Positions 17,732 through 27,087 are shown, numbered from the stretch's first letter. The stretch: 43,412 bases of DNA from Lentibacillus kapialis (GCF_014646635.1 NZ_BMNQ01000026.1:1-43412); one strand, 5' to 3'. Notes: generated by a model from the letters alone, not told the origin. Translations and numbers: made by a program.

Positions 17732-19267
17732 ATGGAACAGAATGAAATGATTTTAGTGCTGGATTTTGGCAGCCAGTATAACCAACTGATCACCAGGCGT
17801 ATCAGGGAACATGGTGTGTATAGTGAACTGCACTCACATAAGATAACAGCGGATAAGATCAGGCAAATGAATCCAAAAGGCATTATCTTGTCGGGTGGAC
17901 CGCACAGTGTTTATGATGATAACAGTTTTCGCTGTGACCCGGAGATTTTTGAACTGGGAATCCCGGTTCTTGGAATCTGTTATGGCATGCAGCTGATGGC
18001 GCTGCACTTTGGTGGCGAAGTTTCCAAAGCGTCGAACCGGGAGTATGGCAAGGCAGAAATTAACCTGGCTAATCATCCGATTTTATTTGGAAATACACCT
18101 GATGAACAAAATGTCTGGATGAGCCATGGTGACAAGGTAATGCGAACACCTGATGGATTCAGGACGGATGCGACGAGTCCATCAACACCCATTGCAGCGA
18201 TGAGTTATCAGGAGCGCCAATTGTATGGTGTGCAATTTCATCCGGAAGTGCGTCACTCGGAGTATGGCCATCAGCTTCTGAAGCACTTTGTATACGATGT
18301 TTGCAACTGTCACGGTGATTGGACGATTGAGAACTTTATCGAAATGGAAGCTGACAAAATCCGCCAACAGGTCGGTGACCGGAAAGTGCTATGTGCCCTG
18401 AGCGGCGGTGTAGATTCATCGGTAGTTGCGGCACTCATCCATAAAGCGATCGGCAAACAGCTGACATGTATTTTTGTCGATCATGGATTGCTAAGGAAAA
18501 ATGAAGCGGCAGAGGTAACAAAGACATTTTCAAATGACTTTGATATGAATTTCATCAAAATTGATGCCGCTGACCGATTTTTGTCCAAATTAGATGGGGT
18601 CGATGATCCGGAACAGAAGCGGAAGATTATCGGCAACGAGTTCATATATGTGTTTGGAGATGAAGCCGATAAATTAGAAGATATTGATTTTCTGGCACAG
18701 GGGACACTTTACACGGATGTAATCGAAAGTGGTACAGACACTGCTCAGACTATCAAGTCCCATCATAATGTTGGCGGACTTCCTGAAGACATGCAATTTG
18801 ACCTGATTGAACCACTGAATGCTTTATTTAAGGATGAAGTGCGCGAACTTGGTCTGCAGCTTGGTCTGCCGGAAAACATTGTCTGGCGGCAGCCATTTCC
18901 GGGCCCAGGGCTTGCGATCCGTGTTCTCGGGGAAGTGACCAAGGAAAAACTTGAGATCGTTCGTGAATCGGATGCTATTTTGCGCGAAGAAATTGCTCTA
19001 GCCGGACTGGACCGGGATATCTGGCAATATTTCACTGTTCTTCCTGACATCCGCAGTGTCGGTGTTATGGGTGATGCCCGGACGTACGATTATACTATCG
19101 GCATTAGAGCTGTCACCTCGATAGACGGTATGACATCTGACTGGGCACGCATGCCATGGGATGTTCTGGAGCATATTTCAACACGTCTGGTAAATGATGT
19201 TGAGCACATTAACCGTGTAGTCTATGATGTGACCAGCAAGCCACCCGCAACAATCGAGTGGGAATGA
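17732..19267 (+). CDS. guaA: GMP synthase (glutamine-hydrolysing)
   Basis: GuaA converts XMP to GMP using ATP and glutamine. The N-terminal class I amidotransferase has nucleophile Cys83 (GICYGMQ) and the QFHPEV His/Glu. The ATP-pyrophosphatase domain carries the P-loop LSGGVDSS near 225. A C-terminal dimerisation domain ends in PPATIEWE. The length of 511 aa is normal. AGGAGCGG precedes ATG 17732. It is behind its own promoter, guanine riboswitch and terminator, so excess guanine should stop its expression. Confidence 0.97.
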   Translation: MEQNEMILVLDFGSQYNQLITRRIREHGVYSELHSHKITADKIRQMNPKGIILSGGPHSVYDDNSFRCDPEIFELGIPVLGICYGMQLMALHFGGEVSKASNREYGKAEINLANHPILFGNTPDEQNVWMSHGDKVMRTPDGFRTDATSPSTPIAAMSYQERQLYGVQFHPEVRHSEYGHQLLKHFVYDVCNCHGDWTIENFIEMEADKIRQQVGDRKVLCALSGGVDSSVVAALIHKAIGKQLTCIFVDHGLLRKNEAAEVTKTFSNDFDMNFIKIDAADRFLSKLDGVDDPEQKRKIIGNEFIYVFGDEADKLEDIDFLAQGTLYTDVIESGTDTAQTIKSHHNVGGLPEDMQFDLIEPLNALFKDEVRELGLQLGLPENIVWRQPFPGPGLAIRVLGEVTKEKLEIVRESDAILREEIALAGLDRDIWQYFTVLPDIRSVGVMGDARTYDYTIGIRAVTSIDGMTSDWARMPWDVLEHISTRLVNDVEHINRVVYDVTSKPPATIEWE

Positions 19268-19301
19268 CGAACGTTGGACATTATTTGTAATTAATTGTTC
19301 G
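19268..19301. promoter_or_regulatory. paired PurBoxes upstream of pbuG
   Basis: CGAAC (19268-19272) and GTTCG (19297-19301) form an inverted pair 24 nt apart, immediately upstream of the -35 box. Spacing and arrangement are identical to the pair upstream of purE, and as I recall match the B. subtilis pur control region bound by PurR. Confidence 0.75.
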
Positions 19302-19309
19302 TTTTTTGC

Positions 19310-19338
19310 TTGACGTTATAGCATGCTTGTAGTAGTCT
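19310..19338 (+). promoter_or_regulatory. promoter of pbuG
   Basis: TTGACG (19310-19315), a 17-nt spacer and TAGTCT (19333-19338). It begins 8 nt after the second PurBox half, as in the purE promoter. Confidence 0.6.
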
Positions 19339-19358
19339 AAGCATATAACTTAATAATG

Positions 19359-19423
19359 GCGTATAATTTCGGGGATATGGCCCAAGAGTATCTACCGGAC
19401 CACCATTAATGGTCCGACTACGC
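19359..19423 (+). promoter_or_regulatory. guanine-type purine riboswitch (pbuG leader)
   Basis: P1 is GCGTA/TACGC. P2 carries the loop GATATGG, J2/3 is GTATCTACC, and P3 is GGACCA/TGGTCC around CCATTAA. The specificity base in GACTACG is C, so guanine or hypoxanthine is expected as ligand. Confidence 0.92.
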
Positions 19424-19488
19424 AGGATTTAGTCATGATATGAACATGTTGATGTTTCGTCTGATGACCGTTTCCTGCATGGTTTGCA

Positions 19489-19521
19489 GCGCTCTTGTTA
19501 AACAGGAGTGCTTTTTATTTT
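19489..19521 (+). terminator. riboswitch-controlled terminator ahead of pbuG
   Basis: GCGCTCTTG (19489-19497) pairs with CAGGAGTGC (19503-19511), followed by TTTTTATTTT. It is the expression platform for the aptamer at 19359. Confidence 0.85.
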
Positions 19522-19608
19522 AACGTCAGAAAGTATAAATTATGGATGACCTTATAAGAAAAACTTCGGCACTCGCTATAGGACGAGGCGAATGCCGAGT
19601 TGTTCTAA
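19522..19608 (+). repeat. 86-bp interspersed element, copy 2 (in the pbuG leader)
   Basis: It starts directly at the end of the riboswitch T-tract. The first 36 nt are identical to copy 1 (AACGTC...CCTTATAA). The hairpin differs: CACTCGC instead of CATTCGC gives a C-A mismatch, and the T-run is broken to TTGTTC. Both changes weaken a terminator that would otherwise block pbuG. Confidence 0.85.
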
Positions 19609-19614
19609 TATCAA

Positions 19615-19662
19615 AGAGGGGCGCGTCAGTCTGAGATAATGACAAATTAAACGCGCTCTCTT
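19615..19662 (+). other. hairpin in the pbuG leader
   Basis: GCGCGT (19621-19626) pairs with ACGCGC (19651-19656), with G-rich and C/T-rich flanks that partly extend the stem. It ends 38 nt before the pbuG start and has no T-run. The role is unknown. Confidence 0.4.
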
Positions 19663-19700
19663 GCATAGCTTGCTTTGCAGGAAAATAAGGAGGAGGAACA

Positions 19701-21035
19701 TTGAAACGTTACTTTCGTTTTGACGAATTAGGCACGAATTACAGACGGGAATTCATGGCAGGCATGACAACATTTTTGGCCATGGCGTATATTTTATTTG
19801 TAAACCCGGCGACACTTGCATTGGTTGGCATTGAGGAACTGCCTGAAGGGGTGACCAGGATAGATCAGGGAGCCGTCTTTACAGCTACTGCTATCGCAGC
19901 CGCACTTGGTACGTTGATCATGGGTGTGCTCGCGAAATATCCGATTGCTCTTGCACCCGGAATGGGCCTCAATGCATTTTTCTCCTACACGGTTATTTTA
20001 GGTTTTGGAATTCCCTGGGAAACAGCGCTTGCCGGTGTTTTGGCATCCGGACTCATTTTTATTGTATTGACTTTGACCGGTCTGCGCGAAAAAGTGATTA
20101 ATGCGATACCTTCCAACCTAAAAATGGCGGTCGGCGCTGGGATTGGTGTTTACATTGCGTTCATCGGCTTTCAGAACGCCGGTATTATTGTCGGAGATGA
20201 TGCGACACTTGTGGCGTTGGGCAATTTAACATCACCGACTGTAATGCTTGCTATTTTTGGTATTGTGATTTCCGTTATTTTATTGAGTCTCAACATTAGA
20301 GGCGGTATTTTTTACGGCATGATTCTGACAGCAACTGTCGGAATGATCACTGGTTTGATTGAACCACCGTCAGGGATCGGCGGCATTGTTGGTGAAGTGC
20401 CAAGCGTTGCACCAACATTTGGTCAGGCATTTATACACTTTGATGATATTTTTACAATCAAGATGCTTGTTGTTATTTTGACATTCCTATTTGTTGATTT
20501 TTTTGATACTGCAGGGACGCTTGTTGCAGTGGCGAATCAGGCGGGATTAATGAAGAATAACAAGCTGCCGCGTGCAGGCAAAGCGCTGTTTTCCGATTCG
20601 GCGGCTACGGTCGCCGGAGCGGTCATCGGAACATCGACGACAACGTCTTATATTGAGTCAACAGCAGGTGTTGGTGCAGGTGGCCGCACGGGGTTTACCT
20701 CTGTTGTGACGGCAGGATTTTTCATACTGGCATTATTTTTCTCACCGCTTTTGAGCGTCGTGACGTCAGAAGTGACGGCACCGGCTCTGATTATTGTGGG
20801 TGTGCTGATGTCATCTTCTCTGAAAAACATTGCCTGGGATGAGTTTGAGATTGCTGTCCCGGCATTTTTAACGATTGTTTCGATGCCGCTCGCATACAGC
20901 ATTGCTACCGGGATTGCCATCGGATTCATCTTTTACCCGATTACCATGATTCTTAAAGGACGCATCAAAGAAATCAATCCGGTTATGTACGGTTTGTTTG
21001 TTATATTTATTCTGTATTTTATATTTCTGAGCTAA
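19701..21035 (+). CDS. pbuG: NCS2 purine permease (hypoxanthine/guanine) PbuG
   Basis: This 444-aa inner-membrane nucleobase permease of the AzgA/PbuG branch has about 12-14 hydrophobic segments. Signature sequences are the N-terminal MAGMTTFLAMAYILFVNP, GMGLNAFFSYTV near 93, and DFFDTAGTLVAVANQAG near 267, the substrate-site helix. The start is TTG 19701 behind GGAGGAGG. Control by PurBoxes and a guanine riboswitch agrees with import of hypoxanthine and guanine. The gene order guaA-pbuG is conserved with B. subtilis. Confidence 0.93.
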   Translation: MKRYFRFDELGTNYRREFMAGMTTFLAMAYILFVNPATLALVGIEELPEGVTRIDQGAVFTATAIAAALGTLIMGVLAKYPIALAPGMGLNAFFSYTVILGFGIPWETALAGVLASGLIFIVLTLTGLREKVINAIPSNLKMAVGAGIGVYIAFIGFQNAGIIVGDDATLVALGNLTSPTVMLAIFGIVISVILLSLNIRGGIFYGMILTATVGMITGLIEPPSGIGGIVGEVPSVAPTFGQAFIHFDDIFTIKMLVVILTFLFVDFFDTAGTLVAVANQAGLMKNNKLPRAGKALFSDSAATVAGAVIGTSTTTSYIESTAGVGAGGRTGFTSVVTAGFFILALFFSPLLSVVTSEVTAPALIIVGVLMSSSLKNIAWDEFEIAVPAFLTIVSMPLAYSIATGIAIGFIFYPITMILKGRIKEINPVMYGLFVIFILYFIFLS

Positions 21036-21058
21036 GAGAGTAAGATCACACCTCTTAG

Positions 21059-21090
21059 AAAAGCGGAGCGCATCGTATGGCTCCGCTTTT
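21059..21090 (+). terminator. terminator of pbuG
   Basis: AAAAGCGGAGC (21059-21069) pairs perfectly with GCTCCGCTTTT (21080-21090). The A/T ends let it act in both directions. Confidence 0.88.
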
Positions 21091-21109
21091 AAATTTGTCG
21101 GGTTTTTTC

Positions 21110-21422
21110 GGCTGTTCACCAAAATCTATGGGTGACAAATTAGATGTCATGTTGATGTAAGCAGTCGCTTCGGAAAAACACTTGGGTGCTCGTCGTGTTG
21201 CAAGCATTTACAGTGAAGAAACACGTCTCGCAACGCGTAGCACATTCGGTGGAGTGTTGGTTCGTCGCTTTCCGTGGGCTTGTCCTCAGTCTCCTCGAAA
21301 AAAAGAAAAGCTTTTTCTGCGGGGTCTTCACACGGCGCATTCCTACAGGTGTCTTCGTGTTTGTCCTCCGCTAGTTTTACTGCCATATTCATTCATTTCA
21401 ACTATAGATTTTGGTGTTGACC
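21110..21422. mobile_element. MITE-like element with inverted ends
   Basis: CACCAAAATCTAT (21117-21129) and ATAGATTTTGGTG (21404-21416) are a perfect 13-bp inverted pair. If the ends are extended to GG (21110) and CC (21422), the element is 313 bp and the 8-nt flanks GTTTTTTC and TTTTTTTC match 7 of 8. An 8-bp duplication would suit ISL3-type transposition, but T-rich flanks make chance matches easy. There is no transposase. The interior (21263-21297) shares a 35-nt core, 30 of 35 identical, with the element in the purE leader. Confidence 0.6.
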
Positions 21423-22571
21423 TTTTTTTCTAATTGTCAGAGTGTGATAAACAGTCAGGAATAGCGCGCCTGCTGCTGCCGACCCGCCTAATACGGCATA
21501 TAATGCACCACCGCCATATGAATCGATCAGAGCACCCCCGAGGAGTGAGCCGATAATACCTGATATGCCGAAGAATACAGCATAAAATAAAAGATGCCCT
21601 GTTGATTGCAGCAATTTGGGAATCAGTCTGGTTACATAGTCTAATGCTGCCAGGTAGAACACACCAAATGTGATACCGTGGAGGAATTGCAGCATAATGA
21701 TATAAGTTGGATCTTCAATTGCTGCGTAAATAAACCAGCGCAGACTGTATATGATACCGGAAAAAATCACAAAAACAAGCGTGTGATATTTGCGAAACCA
21801 CCGTCCGGCAAACGCAAATACGAGCGCTTCACTGGCGACGCCGATAAACCAGGCAACCCCTACGAGACCTTCGTTTCCTCCCAGCTGAGTGATATATAAT
21901 CCGATGAAACTGTCGCTCGCGCGGTGCGTCATCGTAATGAACATCATAAAAAACAGAAATAGCATAAATGGCTTATTTCGAATGAGTTTTTGAACGTCCT
22001 GCAACTGAACCGGATCAGATTCCACATTCACATCACTCAACCGAAACGAAACGATCAGTGCCATAGTACCGAAAAACAAATAGGGCCAGATCATATATTG
22101 AATGCCGGCAACTGTTAGTATTTGGCCGACAATTAAAGAAGAAATCGCAAATCCAATCGATCCCCATGTACGAATGGTTCCAAACGATACATTCAAATCA
22201 TCCGCCCGCCGTTGTCCAAGACTGTCGCCCAGACCACCGATCGGCGAGGTGAAGAAGTAAAATACGAAACCGGCAAGCAAAATGGCAATAAGACCATCCA
22301 TCTGGAAAAACACAACGCTGCTTACCAATAGGCCAACGATACATATCAGCAATATGTGTTTCACAGTTTTATATTTGTCACTCATATAGCCCCAAAATGG
22401 CTGAGCCACGATGGCCGCTAACGGACCGACTGCCAGCACCCAACCGATTTCAGTGCCGTTCAGACCTTTATATTCCAAATACAGCGGCAAATAGCTGAGA
22501 ATGATTGTGTTTGTCGCATGAAAACTGAATAACAGCATTTTTAGGGGTGTCAGTGATTGATTGTTTGCCAA
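21402..22571 (-). CDS. MFS transporter (PPP-type, MFS_1_like)
   Basis: This is a 12-helix major facilitator of about 389 aa. It resembles the 3-phenylpropionate permease-like group (LPLYLEYKGLNGTEIGW, PFWGYMSDKYKTVK between helices 2 and 3, LGDSLGQRRADD). I favour TTG 22571, 11 nt after GGGAG, giving the normal short N-terminus. ATG 22589 has no ribosome-binding site, and ATG 22688 would add 39 atypical residues. The last six residues (GQHQNL) and the stop codon lie inside the right end of the 313-bp repeat element, so the native C-terminus has been replaced or trimmed. The substrate is unknown. Confidence 0.8.
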   Translation of the reverse strand: MANNQSLTPLKMLLFSFHATNTIILSYLPLYLEYKGLNGTEIGWVLAVGPLAAIVAQPFWGYMSDKYKTVKHILLICIVGLLVSSVVFFQMDGLIAILLAGFVFYFFTSPIGGLGDSLGQRRADDLNVSFGTIRTWGSIGFAISSLIVGQILTVAGIQYMIWPYLFFGTMALIVSFRLSDVNVESDPVQLQDVQKLIRNKPFMLFLFFMMFITMTHRASDSFIGLYITQLGGNEGLVGVAWFIGVASEALVFAFAGRWFRKYHTLVFVIFSGIIYSLRWFIYAAIEDPTYIIMLQFLHGITFGVFYLAALDYVTRLIPKLLQSTGHLLFYAVFFGISGIIGSLLGGALIDSYGGGALYAVLGGSAAAGALFLTVYHTLTIRKKGQHQNL

Positions 22572-22754
22572 CTTGAGGTCCGCTCCCATGTTTATAATGA
22601 CGTTGATAAGTACCTGAGGTTCAAGTATATGGGAGTGTGATTTGATTAACAAGGAAAACAGAGCGGAACAGCCAAAAAAGGCAGGCATATCATCAGGTCA
22701 GAAGAAGTAGAACACCAGCAGAAGGTTAAGAACATCGAAAGGAGTAACAAAGCC

Positions 22755-22789
22755 AAAGAATAAAGGGAGAGGTTCTACACCTTCTCCCT
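22755..22789 (-). terminator. terminator of msrA
   Basis: On the minus strand AGGGAGAAGGT pairs with ACCTCTCCCT and is followed by TTATTCTTT. The 5' arm includes the last codons and stop of msrA. Confidence 0.75.
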
Positions 22790-23311
22790 CCATACGTTCT
22801 CTATGAATTCATCGCGCCCGGATTGAGCCCGATCTTGTTGATAGTGTTCCGTGTACTTTTTATAGAAGTCCTGATGATAGTCTTCCGCCGGATAAAAAAT
22901 CGCAGCCGGTAAAATTTTGGTAACGATCGGGTTCTTAAATTTTCCGCTGTCAGCAATCGATTGCCTTGATGTTTGGGCAAGCTTCCACTGTTTATCATCA
23001 TGATAAAAAATAGCCGTCCGATAGGATTCTCCGCGGTCATGGAACTGGCCATTATCATCGGTCGGGTCAATCTGCTGCCAATAGATATTCAAAATCTCCT
23101 CATACGATATAACAGCAGGGTCATACGTGATTTGCACCGCTTCATAATGCCCTGTTGTTCCGCTTTTCACATCCTCATACGCCGGGTTTGCCGTATGACC
23201 GCCGGTATAGCCGGACACGACGCCATGAATTCCACTCCATTGATCGAATGGTTTAACCATACACCAGAAACAGCCACCGGCAAAGGTTGCCTTTTTAAGT
23301 TGATTAGACAT
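22775..23311 (-). CDS. msrA: peptide-methionine (S)-S-oxide reductase
   Basis: MsrA repairs methionine S-sulfoxide. The 178-aa protein starts [18 protein letters not shown]; the catalytic Cys of GCFWC is in the usual place, followed by [16 protein letters not shown] and YHQDFY. ATG 23311 is preceded by GGGGGAAA at a proper distance; the in-frame TTG upstream overlaps that site. It is not fused to MsrB, and no msrB is adjacent. A minus-strand TATAGT at 23347-23352 is a likely -10. Confidence 0.95.
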   Translation of the reverse strand: MSNQLKKATFAGGCFWCMVKPFDQWSGIHGVVSGYTGGHTANPAYEDVKSGTTGHYEAVQITYDPAVISYEEILNIYWQQIDPTDDNGQFHDRGESYRTAIFYHDDKQWKLAQTSRQSIADSGKFKNPIVTKILPAAIFYPAEDYHQDFYKKYTEHYQQDRAQSGRDEFIENVWREKV

Positions 23312-23410
23312 ATCTGTTTCCCCCAAATGTCTCTTATTGTTTACTCACTATAACATAAATATTTCCGACCGGGATAATAGATGAACTTGCGGAATCTACC
23401 CTATTTCAAT

Positions 23411-24967
23411 CTAGAAGTAATACGGCCCGAAATATGCTACAAGCATCAGGATATGTGCTCCGGCAAAATAGATGATCCTCGCCGGTGCATGCCAGTCGTG
23501 TGTCGCTTTAGTTGACTGTGTGGCGATAAAGGCAATCAAAGCGAAAAACAGAGTATAAATGTAGGAGCTACCGGTGAAGGTTAAATAATCCGGTGCTCTG
23601 GCAAACATCCCATCAATAAAGATGATATCATGGAAAATAAACGTTGCCAGCATGTAAATCACTATGCCAGTATAAAAAAACCATGATATATCCTCATCAA
23701 GTTTGCGGCCTTTAACCACATACATGAGCACTACGAAGACCACCGGCCAGATAAACCAGATGGTGGTCGCCAGAATTGTAATCAGAACTTTGGCCAGCAT
23801 TCCGAATGTCTTGCCTAAAGCACGCAGCCAGTCATCCTGGCTAAGCGTCGATGCCTTGTCTATGACTGCTGGATTGCTAGAGGAAATGAGAATGTTGTTG
23901 CGTTCAGATCCTTGTTCGAGCCACATGACAGTCGAATTGTTCAGCCGCTTCGGGTCAACAGTGCCTTTGGCTGTGTTGCTTTTTCTTGCAGACTGGATTT
24001 CTCCGTTGTCTGTGATGGTCGCAGTATAAACATTGAAGGCCTGGTTCTCTTGATAGGTTGTCTCTGTAAAGCCGTTCGCGCTAAAGAGGAGCTGTAGTGT
24101 TTCATTTTGATATGAAATCGTTATATCGTTTGGCTCACTCAAGCTGCCTTCTCCGGCGGGGTCCGGAAAAGTCAAAGGTTTAAGTGACGGCTCCCGGTTA
24201 CTGCCAATGGAAGTCTTGGCCACATATGTATACGATTCAGGCGATCCTTGACTTTGTTTTTGAACCGTTTCCAGCATGAAGGCAAGATTGCTGTCGCGAA
24301 CGGCAAAGTCGGTATCCTCTACTGTCTGCATAGCGTCGATTTGAAAAGATGTCGAATACACACGTTTCGCCCCATTGTCAGTCAGTTCATAAATATTAAG
24401 TTTCACATCATTGTTAAGGGATTGTTCTGTCATAAAGTAAAGCTGTTTTTTACCTTGAAAAGGAATGATGTCTTCCATTCCCTTATTCAGTTCCACTATT
24501 TTTGTTGACGAAAGGTCATCGGGATTGAGTTCATATAAATTATTTTCCTTTATGTAGAGAATTGTGCTGCCTAATGGATAGAATCGTTTGGCATTTGAAA
24601 CAATCACATCGCCATCTTGATCGTATATATCGTTGTAATCGTGGTAAATCAGTTGATCATGGTTCAGAAAAACCCTGGTCCATTTATCAAGCGGAATATC
24701 ATAGGTTTTTTCATTAATCTGTTTAAATTCGTGATTGAATATTTGTGCCCGGAGCTTGTCTTGTTCATATGTCTGGATGATGAAATTGCCGCCGGGGGTT
24801 TCCTGGACAGGAAAGGTCTTATCGACAGTGGTTGTTCCAATCTCCAAACCTCTGCTCCAGTTCGCTTCAGGCTGTTCTGTCACATCGGTGATGCTCTGAT
24901 TAAACATCAGAAAGATTCCTGTTATGATAATAATGGATGGCAAAATCCAAAAAAGCTGTTTTCTCAT
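23411..24967 (-). CDS. large membrane protein with extracytoplasmic beta domain, unknown function
   Basis: I do not recognise the family. The 518-aa protein has one N-terminal membrane helix (about 7-24). A long extracytoplasmic domain of about 350 residues follows, rich in beta strands and YIKENNLYELNPDD-like repeats that suggest a propeller or WD-like fold. Five or so membrane helices follow at about 385-518. CAGGAGG precedes ATG 24967. It stands alone on the minus strand between msrA and the divergent MOSC gene. A sensor, or a homologue of YtpB/YvrE-like anchored propellers, is possible, but nothing in the sequence decides this. Confidence 0.75.
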   Translation of the reverse strand: MRKQLFWILPSIIIITGIFLMFNQSITDVTEQPEANWSRGLEIGTTTVDKTFPVQETPGGNFIIQTYEQDKLRAQIFNHEFKQINEKTYDIPLDKWTRVFLNHDQLIYHDYNDIYDQDGDVIVSNAKRFYPLGSTILYIKENNLYELNPDDLSSTKIVELNKGMEDIIPFQGKKQLYFMTEQSLNNDVKLNIYELTDNGAKRVYSTSFQIDAMQTVEDTDFAVRDSNLAFMLETVQKQSQGSPESYTYVAKTSIGSNREPSLKPLTFPDPAGEGSLSEPNDITISYQNETLQLLFSANGFTETTYQENQAFNVYTATITDNGEIQSARKSNTAKGTVDPKRLNNSTVMWLEQGSERNNILISSSNPAVIDKASTLSQDDWLRALGKTFGMLAKVLITILATTIWFIWPVVFVVLMYVVKGRKLDEDISWFFYTGIVIYMLATFIFHDIIFIDGMFARAPDYLTFTGSSYIYTLFFALIAFIATQSTKATHDWHAPARIIYFAGAHILMLVAYFGPYYF

Positions 24968-25109
24968 TTTCGGCCTCCTGTCTGTGTCATAATTTTATCA
25001 CACATTCTTTTGAATTTTGTATATTTTTTTAAATTAACCTTGTGGTATATGAAAATGAAATCTTGTGATATAACGCCATCTGCTGTTTTCGTTTTCCCGG
25101 TGTTAAAGA

Positions 25110-25115
25110 TATAAT
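25110..25115 (+). promoter_or_regulatory. -10 box of the MOSC gene
   Basis: A perfect TATAAT lies 22 nt before the start codon. The matching -35 (around 25087) is weak. It implies a very short leader. Confidence 0.4.
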
Positions 25116-25136
25116 ATGATGCAGGGGGTGGGTCGG

Positions 25137-25847
25137 ATGATAAAACCAGTCGTAAATAAAATTTTGACAGGAAAAGTTAAACGTATGGGCAATCCGGATG
25201 CCAAGGACCGGATGGAAAGACCGTGGGAGAGCGGGATTTTCAAGGCGAAGGCAGATGGGGAACAATGGATTGGACTCGAGGGATTTACCAGTGACGAAAT
25301 AGCTGATAAAAAAGTTCATGGTGGTCCGGAAAAAGCCGTGTTTGCTTATCCATCAAAGCATTATGCCCATTGGCGTGAATATTTGAAAATAGATGACATC
25401 GGTATCGGTGCAATGGGGGAGAACCTATCGGTCGCAAATATTGATGAGGGGTCTGTCTGCATCGGTGATACGTACCGATTCGGCGACAGCATCATTCAGG
25501 TTTCCCAGCCTCGCCGGCCATGCTGGAAGCCTGCCCGACGCTTCCGGGTGATGGATTTTGCCTTGAGGATACAAAGCAGCGGACTGACAGGCTGGTATTA
25601 CCGAGTGCTGCAGGAAGGATATGTGAAAGCGGGAATGGAAATGGAGCTTATTGAGCGTCGGTATCCCGAATGGACTGTTGCTGCTTGCAACGAGATCATG
25701 TATGTGAAAAAACGGGATCTTGATCTCGCTGAGCAGTTGGCATCATGTCCACTGCTTGCGCCTAACTGGAAAAAATCGTTGAATAAGCGACTGCAGGGTA
25801 GACAGTCATCTGATGCTAAACGCGTGTATGGTCCGAATAAAGCTTAA
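25137..25847 (+). CDS. MOSC domain protein (YiiM-like)
   Basis: This 236-aa protein has a MOSC beta-barrel (about 30-165) and a C-terminal 3-alpha domain, the arrangement of YiiM-type proteins that reduce N-hydroxylated bases with a molybdenum cofactor. Motifs are KKVHGGPEKAVFAYP, GAMGENLSV, and RRPCWKPARRF with the conserved Cys. GGGGGTGGG precedes ATG 25137; the first in-frame ATG at 25116 precedes the ribosome-binding site. Its stop codon overlaps the stop of the convergent hsp20 gene. Confidence 0.88.
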   Translation: MIKPVVNKILTGKVKRMGNPDAKDRMERPWESGIFKAKADGEQWIGLEGFTSDEIADKKVHGGPEKAVFAYPSKHYAHWREYLKIDDIGIGAMGENLSVANIDEGSVCIGDTYRFGDSIIQVSQPRRPCWKPARRFRVMDFALRIQSSGLTGWYYRVLQEGYVKAGMEMELIERRYPEWTVAACNEIMYVKKRDLDLAEQLASCPLLAPNWKKSLNKRLQGRQSSDAKRVYGPNKA

Positions 25848-26278
25848 GTTCCGTCTGTTAGTCGGACGTTCACCTTATGCCGGCCGGTTTCATCTGAAAT
25901 GAGCCGGTGCAGATGAATGACCGCCAGACCATTCTGATAGGTGGCACTAATCTTATCGCGCCGTACGGGATAAGGTAGGGTTACGGTCCGCTCGAAAACA
26001 CCTTGAAGAATTTCTTCTTTGGCCACGGTGCCGCCTGCATAACCAAGATCGATGACACCTTTCAGTTCAAGTGTTGCGTGGTCCACGTAGATCTCAACTT
26101 TATTCAGATCGGTTAAGCCCGGAATACCGGCAACGCAAATCAGTTCATGCTCATGCTGATAAATATTGATTTGTGGAATGGCTGGCTTTATAATATTTTC
26201 AAATTCGTTCCAGAAATGATCGCCAAAAAAATGATCCATGTTTTTCCGCCAATCAGACATTTGTTTGAATGAATCCAT
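25844..26278 (-). CDS. Hsp20/alpha-crystallin family small heat-shock protein
   Basis: This holdase-type chaperone of about 144 aa has an N-terminal region rich in aromatic residues (DHFFGDHFWNEF) and an alpha-crystallin domain at about 35-140 (INIYQHEHELICVAGIPGL, ILQGVFERTVTLPYPV, NGLAVIHL). The C-terminal I-x-I motif is not clear. ATG 26278 has GGGGA upstream; ATG 26290 has none. Diverged members of this type are also found among spore-associated Hsp20 proteins of Bacillus. It is convergent with the MOSC gene, their stops overlapping in TTAA. Confidence 0.82.
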   Translation of the reverse strand: MDSFKQMSDWRKNMDHFFGDHFWNEFENIIKPAIPQINIYQHEHELICVAGIPGLTDLNKVEIYVDHATLELKGVIDLGYAGGTVAKEEILQGVFERTVTLPYPVRRDKISATYQNGLAVIHLHRLISDETGRHKVNVRLTDGT

Positions 26279-26310
26279 AATAATCCCCATTTCATAAAAA
26301 GTGTTGGATG

Positions 26311-26328
26311 AACAGAATCGCGCATTTA
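26311..26328 (+). repeat. 18-nt word shared with the purM leader
   Basis: AACAgAATCGCGCATTTA here and AACAtAATCGCGCATTTA at 36041-36058 match 17 of 18. Both lie in a gap before a gene. The rest of the two gaps does not align well. Confidence 0.5.
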
Positions 26329-26472
26329 TGCATAGTCAGCCGATAATTATCAACGGCTTACCGTCTGTTAAGGGTAAACGCATGGTTTATATTATGCACT
26401 GGGCGAATGGCTGGTGACTATCATGGTTCGGGAAACTAAAGCCGCGGTTGTAACCGACAGGAGGTAAAAAAG

Positions 26473-27027
26473 TTGCTCAGTAATGCGTTTGTTATGGTAG
26501 CTATTATATTAATCATTAATATTGTTTATGTGTCGCTTTCGACCATGCGGATGATTTTGACGCTAAAAGGGCGGCGCTATATGGCTGCGTTTGTCAGCAT
26601 GTTTGAAGTTATTATGTATGTTCTTGGGCTGGGCCTTGTATTGGAAAATCTGAACGAGATTCAAAATATTCTCGCCTATGCCATCGGCTTTGGCATTGGC
26701 GTTATTGTGGGGACCAAAATTGAAGAAAAACTGGCACTGGGCTATATTACCGTCAATGTCATATCATCTGACCCTTATATTGAATTCACGCGCCAGCTGC
26801 GTGAAAAGGGGTATGGTGTAACAAGCTGGTTCGCCTATGGAATGGATGGCGACCGGCTTGCCATGCAAATTCTGACACCGAGAAAATATGAACTGAAGCT
26901 TTACGAAACGATCAAAATGATTGACTCGAAAGCATTTATTATCTCCTATGAGCCAAAACAAATTCATGGCGGCTTTTGGGTGAAACAGGTGCGAAAAGGC
27001 CGGCTGTTCAATCAAAATAAAAAATAA
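26473..27027 (+). CDS. yebE: UPF0316/DUF2179 membrane protein YebE
   Basis: This 184-aa protein has three N-terminal membrane helices (about 5-24, 35-56, 60-80). A cytoplasmic DUF2179 domain (about 95-180) starts [21 protein letters not shown]; this domain is ferredoxin-like and may bind a nucleotide. The start is TTG 26473, 7 nt after GGAGGT. B. subtilis yebE lies in the same position between pbuG and purE, which supports the name. Its function is unknown. The 182-nt gap upstream carries an 18-nt word also found before purM. Confidence 0.88.
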   Translation: MLSNAFVMVAIILIINIVYVSLSTMRMILTLKGRRYMAAFVSMFEVIMYVLGLGLVLENLNEIQNILAYAIGFGIGVIVGTKIEEKLALGYITVNVISSDPYIEFTRQLREKGYGVTSWFAYGMDGDRLAMQILTPRKYELKLYETIKMIDSKAFIISYEPKQIHGGFWVKQVRKGRLFNQNKK

Positions 27028-27037
27028 TAGGGATGTG

Positions 27038-27087
27038 AACTCCCGGTAGCGCAGCGGTCAATTTCGAAGCTGGAATTGACCGGAGTT
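27038..27087 (+). other. hairpin between yebE and the pur promoter
   Basis: GGTCAATT (27056-27063) pairs with AATTGACC (27074-27081), and AACTCC (27038-27043) with GGAGTT (27082-27087), leaving a 12-nt bulge. There is no proper T-run, so it may be a weak terminator of yebE or a structured RNA. Confidence 0.45.

Noticed and set aside
17370-17750. Open frames on both strands through array A, encoding repeats like SREVSVI and SREITLT
   Set aside because: A 21-nt unit without stop codons opens several frames at once. There is no ribosome-binding site, and the frames end or start in the guaA leader. The DNA repeat explains the peptides.
21140-21433. Several overlapping short open frames on both strands
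   Set aside because: They lie inside the MITE-like palindromic element, lack ribosome-binding sites and show no protein-like pattern.
22572-22688. Longer N-terminus of the MFS transporter from ATG 22688
   Set aside because: The extra residues are atypical, a promoter-like TTGAAC...CATTAT sequence lies within them, and GGGAG supports TTG 22571.
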